Shown piece after piece: positions 13,001 to 25,000 of a DNA stretch of 64,000 bases. The notes below the pieces were generated by a model that worked only from the letters and a program-made list of their open reading frames with translations, was not told where the DNA came from and ran no database searches. This DNA comes from Datnioides undecimradiatus (Eukaryota > Chordata > Actinopteri > Lobotiformes > Datnioididae): positions 62,001-126,000 of the forward strand of contig WARS01000054.1 in the NCBI GenBank assembly GCA_008933995.1, read 5' to 3'. Numbering within the stretch: position 1 is the first letter of the stretch; each line of letters starts with the position of its first letter. Both the position numbers and the translations under genes were made by a program.

Positions 13001-16000
13001 CTGGAGTTGTCTTGCCAAGCAGATCATGTAATAGAACATTTAGATATTTACAGCAAAGCTGCACAGGGAGTGATTACAGCTACCTAAACCATAGAAATCA
13101 TTTTTATGTTGAGAATAACCAAAGAAGGCTCAGAAAATTGGGCAAAAATGTGTAACAACATCTGATCTCATGTTAAAGAGATGTTTCGTAATACCTTTTC
13201 CTCTTGTGATAAGACCGAAAATAAAATACTTACATATAAAATACTTTAGAATCCTGAGTAGACAAGATTCAGGGACAAAACCAGAATGGACCTCAGCTAT
13301 ATATTAAACCTGTCCACTGGGGTGAGTTAGTACAGTAGCTATACATTTAACCGTCTGAACTGAAAGCCAAATCCATTATAAATTCTCCGGGGGAGACAAA
13401 TCTACTGATTGTGTACTTAATGTTACATTGTGCCTCTCTCAAGCCTTAGCATTGGCTCCCCTCCCTTGAAATGCACTCTGAATGCTATTCTATTCTGTCT
13501 GTCTATGGCCATGAACCAATGCACTGCAATAGCTCTGCAAGATTTATCACCCTCTACTGTCTTTTCCCCCTTCCCCCTCCTCCATCTATTGGTATTCTTC
13601 CCTTTTGCTCCCTTCCTTGTCCTCATCTTTGAGTTTTTACATTGCCTATTTATCTTTTTTTCCCTGCTTCCTCCCTCCTCCCCTGCCTCTTCTGCTTGTG
13701 CTTCTGCTCTCTACCAAATCCTTATCAGCCTTCTCTTCTCTTTCCTCACCCTTTCCCTCTTATATCGTGACCTCTCTTAACAATCTGTCTCATAGGCCAT
13801 CGTGCTAATTAAATGGAGACCTCACTCTGCGCACACACTCTCTCTAAAGTCTCTTTTTCTCCCTCACAAAACCTGCTCTATCTGGCCATGTTGAGCTAAT
13901 TACATCCCTATCAGTAATTACACCGCAGCCTGTGGAAAGGGGAATTTCAATAGAGCTAACTCTTTTCTATCCATCTATCCCTCTGATAGAGAGAAGAAGC
14001 ACAATACATTTAAATACTCTAACTTCTCAGTCTTTAGGATTCAGTATAACCAAGAAATAAACTGGTACAACTAAAATTATTCCACCTTTTTGTTGCACTG
14101 TCGCTAGCTAGCAAGCAAGGTGGCCTAGATCACTGGCCAACTGAATTGACAGCTACTTACTCCAGAGTTGAACCCAGTTTACAGAGGGACTAACACACTG
14201 GAAAGATAAATGTTCTCCAGCAACTTTCCTGAAATGTTACTCATTTCAAACTCTCTGAAACAGCTTTGAGTTTCCTGTCTTTGTATGATAATGTAAGGTG
14301 ACTGCTTTGTGTTATGCGAAAGGAGCCCTCAATAAAGTGGAGACCTGTATGCCTGAGAAATAGTTTGAAAGCACCTCAGTATGAGAACGGAAACACTATT
14401 AAGTAACTTCTGAGCAACCAGAAGTTACTTAAGCACAATGTATGTGCATCACAAGAGAGAGAAAAACATTTTTAAAATGACACTTCCTTTTTTTATACCA
14501 GACAATTTACTTTAAAGTCAAAATACTTTGATATATTAAAAGCTACTGTCCATGTTACATTTTAAAGTACTGTATTTTCATATTCATATTCTCATATTCA
14601 TATTCATATATTCAGTATTTTCACAAGTGTGCAAGGACTGGATCACTTTAATGTTGGAGCTAAGTCAGTGTACTGTTGGTACTTTTGTTTTTGTTACAGC
14701 CCAATACATAACTTCATAGGTTTAATATGTAAAAATCATACCCGACAAAGTAACTTGCCAGCATTCAATTGAATTTCCTTGAATTGAAAAGTACAGTGTT
14801 TCCCTCTGCAATGCAGCGAAGTACAGTTACACAGTAGCATGAAATTAAAAACATCAGTACTCACATATCAAGACTTTATTTAAGTACAGTATGACTCTAT
14901 CCGTCTCGAATAAATGGACATTACACCACTGGTAATGTGTAAGGTGCATGTGTGTGCAAATGACACACTCTTTGAAAAGGCTCATTTGCATGGGAGACGA
15001 GTGAACTGGCAATCCCTGTGAGTGATTTTAGTTTAAGTTTAGAATATGACTAAAACTATCGGGAAATTGTAAAAACAATAAAAGCAAGCATGCTGTCAGC
15101 TGTGGTGAACCATCAAAAGCCTCTCCAAATCGTTCTCTGTCACTCCGCCTCTCTCGCTCTCTTTCTCTCTTTGTCTGTCTCTGCTCACATATACACACTC
15201 TTTCTCAAACACACACACACAGACACACACTGACTCACAAACTGAAACCCCAGCAGCCATTTGTCTGTACCAAACTCTCTCTTGCTCGATCCCTATCACT
15301 CATTTTTTTTTCCTGACAGCCTGCTGGAAGTGAGATGTTTGTGGTTCAGTGGTCTCTGATGTGCAGATTTCAATCAGAGTCAACACAGGAAAGCAGTCGA
15401 AGACAGTCAAGCCCACAGTGCGCATGAAGGAAAGAATAGATAGACGAGAGAGAGACAGATGTGAGAATGTCAGAGTAGGCTATTTCTGTTTTGAGCTGAG
15501 CTCTTGCAGAGTCATCATCTGCTGTCTCACCATCTGTTCCTCCGTCCGCACCAGTGGGTTTTAAACTCTTTCTTAGAGGACCCTGGTTTTAAAAGGCTTT
15601 TTTTTTTTTTGCAATGGGATGTTTTCATGGGCTCGCACAAAGCCTCATTTGCCAAATGTGCACCCCGTTTTTGAGGACAATGACCTACAGTGCTTTGTTT
15701 GCCCTCACATCTTACATTGCTAGACATGCTAATTTGCAATCTTCCAAAGGCCAGATGTCAGGTCAGTTTGTCCCTTACAACAGCAGTTGTCATCGCAGAC
15801 TGACCATACAACAGTGCCCCCTGCTGGTTGCATCACAAACATCCACTCGTTCGAAGCTGATGCACCAGTGCTGTAACGTTCTTGGGAACTCTGACAAATG
15901 TGTGTGCAGATTTAAAGGCTGCCCTACATGTGTGCATAGCCTGAAGCTTGCACACAGGCACACACACACACACACACACACTCACACACACACATGCACA

Positions 16001-19000
16001 AACACACAGCACAGTAGCCAGTGTTTGGTGATTTAATATAGATCTTGTCCAGCACAGCTTTGAGATGGCTTCACTCACTAAATCTCTTTCATTCTCTTCC
16101 ATGTTTATTCAGCACTTCACTGCAATCTATCCTGACCTGTTTCCTGCTGCTTGCCTATTAAAATTCCTCTTAATTATAGAACACTCTGTTTAATTAACTT
16201 GATGGATGCACCCAGTCTGATCCCACAGGGAAGGAGAGAGTAGAACAGAGAAAGAAAATGAGTGTCAGAGTTCTTTGGGGTGTGGGCGCTAAAGATTTTT
16301 TCTCCACTTGGGTTTTACAATATGTGTTAATGATATATTGAATGTACAACGGGTGCTCATATAATTATCTGTGGACATATGTCACAGTCATGGACAGCTT
16401 TTCTTGCTCGTTGTCATTGTTGGATTGTAGGATATTCCCTGTGTTTCATTTACTGCTTGTCTGTTTATACTGCTTTACCTTCAATGTGGGGACAGTAAAT
16501 ATTTAATGTCAGGAATGCTTTGTTATCCCTTTGCCCCCCCACAGAGAGACAGAGATTCTGGAGACAGAGGAGGAGCACAGAAATCCTGAAAATGAGACTG
16601 AAGAAGAGCCAAGGTCTCCTGCCTTTTCAGCCCCTCTCAGCTCCAGGCCTGGTGCAGAGGAACAGAGCATCACACAGAACACTGTGCATGTAGGAAAATG
16701 TTTACATGGAAACAAATGTTTCCCTTACACACTCAATTTGTCAGAGATCATCCCATCAGTCTGTGTTGCAATGTTATTACTGTGAAGGTAGACACACACG
16801 TTTTGCATTACAACTTCAGTGAGCAGCCAGATAAATCTCTGACAGTGGAGAAGAGGTAGAGCTGAAGTGGGTACAGCTATAACTACAGAGTAGACTCTGA
16901 TCAGACCACAATCAATATGTTATATACTTCGATCAGGCATAACATTATGACCACTGACAGGTGAAGTGAGTAACACTGATTATCTCTTCATCATGGCACC
17001 TGTTAGTGGGTGGGATATATTAGGCAGCAAGTGGACATTTTGTCCTTTGTTGATGTGTTGGAAGCAGGAAAATGGGCAAACATAAGGATTTGAGTGAGTT
17101 TGACAAGGGACAAAGTGATGGCTAGACGACCAGGTCAGAGCATCTCCACAACTGCAGCTCTTGTGGGGTGTTCCCAGTCTGCAGTGGTCAGTATCTATCA
17201 AAGGTGGTCCAAGGAAGGAACAGCGGTGAACCGGCGACAGGGTCATGGGCTGCCAAGGCTCATGGATGCACGTGGGGAGTGAAGGCTGGCCTGCGTGGTC
17301 CGATCCAACAGATGAGCTACTGTTGCTCAGATTGTTGAAGAAGTTAATGCTGGTTCTGATAGAAAGGTGTCAGAATACACAGTGCATCGCAGTTTGTTGT
17401 GTATGTGCATGTACACCCTTTCATGGATTCCCTGATGACTGTGGCCTCTAACAGCAGGATAATGCCCCATGACACCAAGTAAATATGGTTCAGGAATGGT
17501 TTGAGGAGAACAACGAGGAGTTTGACTGCGTTGACCTGGCCTCCAAATTCCCCAAATCTCAAACCAAAACCGATCTGCTGCTAACATCTTGGTACCAGAT
17601 ACCACAGCACACCTTCAGGGGTCTAGTGGAGTCCATGCCTCAACTGGTCAGGGTTGTTTTGGCAGCTAAAGGGGGACCAACACAATATTAGGGAGGTGGT
17701 CATAATGTTACGCCTGATCAGTGTATATCTTTGTTGTTTTCTGTACCCCAGTATTGAAACAACAGGTTGTTGTTTTATGAGGATGATGTTTTAGAGGAAC
17801 TGTTACTTTGAGGGGATTAGTAACTTCCAGTGCAAACAGACACATATGAGAGTGGCATCGACCTTCTCATCTAATAAGTCATGACAAAGAAGTGAATACG
17901 TCCTAAAATGTCAGACTATACCTTTAATGGGAGTATCACAGCAGCACATTGGAAGAATCATTAATAAAAGAGCATTCATCTCGTACGATCTAGTGATTCT
18001 CTATTTCTGTCTCTAGGTGTTCGATATCTTTCCAAATTATGGTCATCTACCACCTGGGGACAGTCAGCAGGTCACATTCTGTTTCTACGGCCATGAAAAT
18101 GTCAGCAGAGAAGTGGTGGCACAGTGCCACGTAGAGGAGGGCCCCACATACAAGATCAGACTCAGAGGAGAAGCGTCTGTAATCAGTTACAGCCTTGACT
18201 CTACCCATGTCGACTTTGGTCTGCAGGTACGTATACAGGGCCTCCACACTCAGAGTCTCATATTTGACGTCTTATAGCCCAACAAGCTTGATCAATCAAA
18301 TAGTAATGTTTCAGCTCAGTTAAAGCTAGGGTAAGAGCCATAACCAGAGTGGCTGGTATTGCAAAGAAGGTAGGGATTGCCGGTGCTTGAGTTGATGATG
18401 TCCGTGCAAACCTCTCCTCCATTATTTTGTGTTAGTTCACCTCCTTCCTATCCTGCTTTTCTTGTCCTTGTTCTTCCTCTGCCATCTGTTTGCTCATCCA
18501 TGTGTGACACATGATATCTCAGACAAAACTAATTAGCTTTTTACAAAACTTGGGGCAATGATGCATTGATGATACAATGATGCATTCTGCCATTTTCAAA
18601 AAGACACTGACAGGCCTGGAGGAGTGTGACAGATTTGTTTGTGATTGTGGATGGCGATGTGCTTGCTGCGCTTTGTTTGCAGTTTGTTTTATGGTTCTTA
18701 TCTTTGCCAGGCATGAGCCTGAAGGAGATCATGCATTTGGTCGAGTTTGTGTGCATCTGTCTTTGTGTCTGCATCTAATCTCACATTCTACAGGATGCTT
18801 CGGCCTAATATGTTTTGTGCACATTTATGACTGTATGCTCAAGGACATCTCATATGTGCAGTGATTCACAATTTTGAAAAAAACATTTTACTGACTGCTC
18901 TAACTTTATTATTATTACAACATATGCGACAGTAACTTTAGACACACTTGGTTTCTTTTCTTTACACACAACAAGCAAAGCAAATAACTAATTTTATATA

Positions 19001-22000
19001 TAATTTTCTTAATAGAAACATTGTGTCTGAGGTTGGTCACCATAAAGCCTGGGCACTGTGGTTGTACCTCGATAATGTAACTTGGATATTGTCTCTCATG
19101 CTTGCCCTGCACTCTGTTCCCCACCCGCAAGCCCCCAGACATTCCTGCTTTTATTATCACTTAAAAGGCTGAGGGACCTATTGACCTAACGTAAAGAGAA
19201 AACACCTCCTCTTGAGGTGTTTTACACACTTTGTTCCACACTGTTACAGGCCGGTGAGAGGAATCACGTTCACTTTGAATGTCACAGCAGAGTTTTTCAC
19301 AGTTTGGTCTTTTTCACTTCCACTCCCTCTTTAAGTATGCAAGCCATCCGGACCAGTTATCATTGATATTCAAAACAAGGACATATTGATTTTTGATTTA
19401 GTTGAAATGAGCGATTCAGCAGAACATTTCTCTGACCTTCCTGTCTGTTCAGCACTATTCTTTCTCCTGCTTTCTTTTCTCTCTTGCTCCCCCTCTCTTT
19501 GATCACTCTTGGTTTGTGTATCAATGATTTATCTTTTTGAGTGATTATTTGTAAAGTATGTATTCAAGCTATCGCCTTTATTTGACCAACGTTGAACAGT
19601 TACAGATTTTGAGCAACATTTTTGCATCGCTTTTCTTGTTTGCATCACTTTGTCGGCCTTAATACCACAACTATAAGCTGCAGAACAGAGGCTGACGTCA
19701 TTTGTGCTTTTTCTAAATAACTGTTTCTTGACCAAGTCATCCACTCGACATGAGAGACATTTCCCATGAAGCTAATTTGAGATATCTTCAGTGAAAATAG
19801 ACAGCGGTGTAAAAAGCTATATTGCCTCACTCCTCTCAATTACCCTCTTTGTCTGCCAGCTGTTTGATCATGAAGGGGAAGCCGAGTTAACCCTTAGGAA
19901 CACTGGAAACGTGGGCTTCGATTTCAGCATCAGAGAGCCTAAAATAGAGGACGAGGCAGATGAGCAGGCAGGGGGAGAGAAGACGGCCCTGGAAGAGGCT
20001 GAGCAGCAGCCAAATGCACAGCAGCAAAAAGACCATGAGCAAAATGAGACAGGACAGGAGGTTAGACCTGGCCGGCCCATTGTCATCCCCAACACGGTGA
20101 GTCTATCTTGGGACTATGTCAGATGTGGGAGAATCATTTATTATGTAAAATGTTTGGTTTTTTAAACCAGTTTTTGTGTGTGTTTGTTTTCATGTGTCTG
20201 TGTCAGGGTTACATTGATGCTGGCGCTGAGCAATGTCTGCGTGTGCTCTACCTCCTGGGTGTCCCTGAGGTATTTGAGAGGCGGCTTCACCTGCAGGTGG
20301 CCTGCCTCAAACCACAGGACATCACTCTGACTGGGAAGGGAGTGTTCCCGAGGATCAGCCTGAATTTGCCGCAAAACCTGTGTATGCACAGACATGCATT
20401 ATTCATGAACATGAACAAATCTTCACTCAACTCAACCAAAGGATGGACGTTTACAATCCAATATGCAAATTTGTTATCTATTACTTTTCTTAACAAACTG
20501 TTCTCTGTGCATTGAAAAGGACCATTTGAAACTTAGTCAAACCCAGTTAACAGCAGTGAACAAATGTACTGACGCCCATAAGGAAATTGAGAATAGAATT
20601 GGCTCCTGAACAAAGTGGTTTCCCTAGAACTTAATCCATGTTTCTGCTGTTTTACTTTCCAAAACCTGCAGCAGAGGAGTGCTACAGTGAAGTGGTGCAG
20701 CAGGCCCGAACAGCTGTGGAGGCAGATAGAGTCAGAGACGAGCCTGTGAATGGAATTACAACCAATGGAGGAGCAACAGGAGCGACAGAGAGAAACTGCA
20801 CACTCACTGTTAGTGACTTCAATTAGCAACAATGTTGTTATGGAGTGAAAACCTTGTACTGTCCAAAATCTTGTTTATAATGTCAGGAACCAGCTCAAGG
20901 GAAAGACAAAATGTGGAAACCACACATGACTTTTTAAAATGCCAGACAGGCAGCAATTCACAGCATATTTCTAACCAGTCACACCAACCAAGGTATTTGC
21001 TATAACTCCCAATCAGCTACTTCCCACATCCCAGCAGCCACATAAACAGGAAATTGGTTTTGGGTGTAGGAGCTGTCATATTATGATTAGGACAAATCAT
21101 CTTAAATCTTGATTTGTAAACATGTTCTCACAAAATATCAACTTTTTTCATTTCTGTCATACAAGTTACTGTCAGGGTTTGCAGTGTAGACTCAAACAGG
21201 GACACAGATTAGCCGTGCGATGAATGACAGAGATTTATTAGAAATGGAGGTGGAACAAGAGAGGACATAGCTGGCTGAGGCTGAGTGCAAGAGGGCGATG
21301 AGGAACGGCTGGGCTGGGTGGTTAAACAAAGGAACATGAGAGAGAGTGAGACAGTGAGTACAAAGGAAAGGGATACGGGTTAACTAACAACACAAGGGGA
21401 CTGTATATCAGGAAAACTTGGAGAGGCCTTAAACATAAACTACACAGAGAGATAATGACACAGTGATGGTGATGAGCTTAGGTAGATATACTGCAGGCAG
21501 GCGAGCTAATGGGCTAATGGGAAACAGGTGTGCATATGGCTATATGGCTATGTATGCATATATTTTCCTTCCATATAGGTTAGACAGCCTCTATGTCTCT
21601 GCTGTAAGTAACAGCCTATTCTGCAGGGCTTCCCCGCCTCTTATCTGTCCATTGATTTTCCTTGGAGCAGACGAGAACCATTGAATTACAATAGAAATTG
21701 CTATTTTCAGCTTATCCCCTCTGTATTTACCCATGGTTTTGTGTGTTGCCCCAGCACCGTCCCTGACATTTCCCCTAACCACTGAAATGAAAATGCAAAC
21801 ATTTTCATAGCTGATAAGGATAAAGAGTGTTTTCCCCCAGAGAATCTGCAAAACCTGCCAAACCGGACAAATTCACAACATTACACCTTATTCAGAACAA
21901 AACAGCCTGACCTCAGTGACTTTCTGTGTGCTGTTGTTGGTATGGTGTAGAAATAATGGAGGAATATAGCAACTGATTAGCAAGGAGTTTATTTTTTTTA

Positions 22001-25000
22001 TAGTCACACATAAATAAAAACATTTTGAAGTGCTAATTACAATTGGGCCAGTCCGAATGATATGATTCACCTAGTAAGAAACAGTTGCTTCCCATTACTT
22101 TCTATAATGCAGTAGCTGATATATAATATTGTCCCTGTGATAATTCATAAAGTGAAAAAAATTGAAGTTTAATCATTACAAGTGAATATCCTTTAAGGAG
22201 TAACCTTAAGGGGGTCTTGACAAGACACCTGCCATCCTGTCTAATTGAAATATATTTGTTGCCATCTTCAATTATCATTCTGACGAATTTACTCGACATT
22301 AAAGAGATCAAAACTACGGATGTAATTTCCACGTCCTCGCTGCACCAGTGGCTGTAAAAAATGAACCATGTGGGCAATTGATCGTTCTGAACCTGCAAAT
22401 CTCAAAGAGCTCCAGCTTTCAAGGTCATGGCTACTTTTTTCAGGATTGAAATGGTGGTGGCTGAGATTCAAACTGACAGCTAACTCTACCGAATGAGATC
22501 AGCATCCATCGCTAAGCACCGAGCTTGATCAAGTGGTGGCCAAAAATCTTTAATAAGTCAATACTTCCTGTCATCTTATCGTGTGTGATGAGGAGCTTTG
22601 ACTGTTATTACAGTTATTGTTTTCACCATTCAGATTGTGCCGCTCATTGCTTATGTAACTCAATAGTTTCTCAGTAACTTTAGTGTTTTGTGTGTATGTC
22701 CTCCTCTTTCTGTCTCCCTGATTCTCTTCTCTCTTTTGCCTGCTGCCTCCAGTATGAGGAGTTGCTTCACATGGAGATCGAGAGACTGTTGGTCAAAGAG
22801 AATGCTCTCGCTGTGACCAGGAGCCTGCTGGAGCTCGCAGACTGGCAAAGTTCCTCCAGAAAGTGGCACAAACTTAGCAAGTATGTTCAAACGCACATAC
22901 GCACCCACTCTGGCTGAACAGATGGTCCACTCACTGGACTGAAGAGAGAACTGTGTTGTGGAATTCAGAGAGCTTGGGTTTATGAATAATATCTGGCTGG
23001 GTATGTTTTTTTTCTGTGGTGCAAATTGATGGATGTCATGGTGTGCATTGGCTGGTTTCACTCATGCCATATTGTGATCCCTTGTTTAATTTGCACAAAT
23101 GTATGCTGCAAATGATGAGTTATGAAATGATTAAGATTTTCCAGGCACAGAACTGTGTTGAAATTTAAAAGCACCCCAAACATTGGAAAGCCAGAGCTCT
23201 AATGACTAATTTATCCAGTTTTAAATCTTCATTTTATTACAAATTAATGTCAGTGGTATAGTTTTAGGTAGCAATAACAAATAATCACAGTCTAATATGA
23301 TCATAGCAGCTCCGAACAATTCTGTTAAATCTCAGCTAATTAGAAAAGCAACAGCTTCACTAAACAAACTTGATTTGCGACATGGTTATTGTCTGATATA
23401 CATCTCCGCCTATCTCTTTCCAATCATCCAGGTTCCTGCTGCCAGAGTATGTTTTGGATTTTGGTCATGTCATTCCAGGAAACATCCTCAGTCACACAGT
23501 AAATGTCACCAATACTGGGTCAGTGGCCGTTTCCTTTCATGCCAATCTCAAACTGCTAGCTGGCACAGGTAACTCCAAACATTACTACTTGTCCTGTGGC
23601 AGTTTCGTGTGTCTGTTTGTTGTTTTTATGTGATATCTTTGTATGACTGTACCACATTTATGCAAAAAAAAAAGCAAACATCTAAGGAATACAAGCTACA
23701 GTCATTAACATGTTCACATCATCTGGAAAATAGAAAAATAAAAACTGTGAAAATCTCTTTATACACTTAAATACACTTTTTTAAGAGCTCAAGACTTAGA
23801 GCAGCTGATTGATTCCACTTTCAATCACCTGCTTGGGGCTGAAGGCAAGAGAAGGTTAGCTTAGCTCAGCACAAGGGCTGAAAACTGTTGGAAGAGCTAG
23901 CCTGCTTAAACTGCAGTAGTGCTGATATTCTAGAGACTTTCCTGGTCACCTGGCAACCACGTGATGCCGATGAGACTAAAGGAAGTCATTGGCACCTGAC
24001 TAAGAACTAGTCCAGCATTACAAAGTAAACAGACAAGACAAACAGCATACCTCCTGGCTCAAGCATCAAACTTAAAGGACAGATATTACAGTGCGATTGA
24101 TCTTGCTTTTAAACACTTTGGAAGAAAGTGAAAAAGTACTTTTCCCAATATGTACATTTCTTACATATTGGATTTTTTGACAAGTTGACAAGTTTTACAG
24201 ATTTATAATTCTGCCCATAAAACCAAGATTGAGTTAGTGGTTACATAAAATAAGCAAATAACCTCCTGGGGAAGTGGATAACATCAAATGTTGATTGTCT
24301 GAGAGGAGTCCTGTATGATTAATGTATTATGTATATTCATTTCTGTGTAGTTTGTTTCTTCTCAGTGTTCCACACTTTGCCTTTATAAAATAAAAATGAA
24401 TTTGAGTGTGTTGTTTCCCCTTCAAAGGTTTCAGTGCAGTATTTGAAAGAGTGAAAAACCTGCCCTGCGGCAAGTCACAGACTTTCACAGTTAAATGTGA
24501 CCCCCAAGGAGCCAGTCTGAAGACGGGAGACATAAGTGTTGTCATGCCAATACAGGTAAACATGTGCACACACAAAGTGTACATTGTCTTTATTTTTGGA
24601 TCAGTCTGAAATCTTCATATAATTGTGTTCTTGCACCTCAGTGTCATTGTGATGAAGAGGATTTTCTTTGGTTTCACAGGTCACACGTGGTCCAGTGGTC
24701 CAGGTGCGGCTGTGTGCAAAGGTGACCGTGCCAGCCATCACGGTTTCCACTGATCTGATACAGTTTGACACTGTGCAGTGCGGCATGTGTCAGGTAATAC
24801 AACATGAGAACATGGATAGATGAAATACTTTTATGTAGCAATGCAACGTTTCATTTTCTTTTATGCCATCAACATGCAAAAGTAGGAGAATATGGACGTA
24901 GCTGAAGGCACAGCTACACTGCTGAGTGTGTCCATGGTGCACTAATGAGGCGTACTAATGAGAGATCACTGTGCTGCCTAACAGTGATGCCCTCTTGTGG

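Noticed and set aside
15614-16036. 140-codon open frame in the long intron
   Set aside because: It runs through the CA microsatellite and has no coding-like character or splice signals matching hydin phases.
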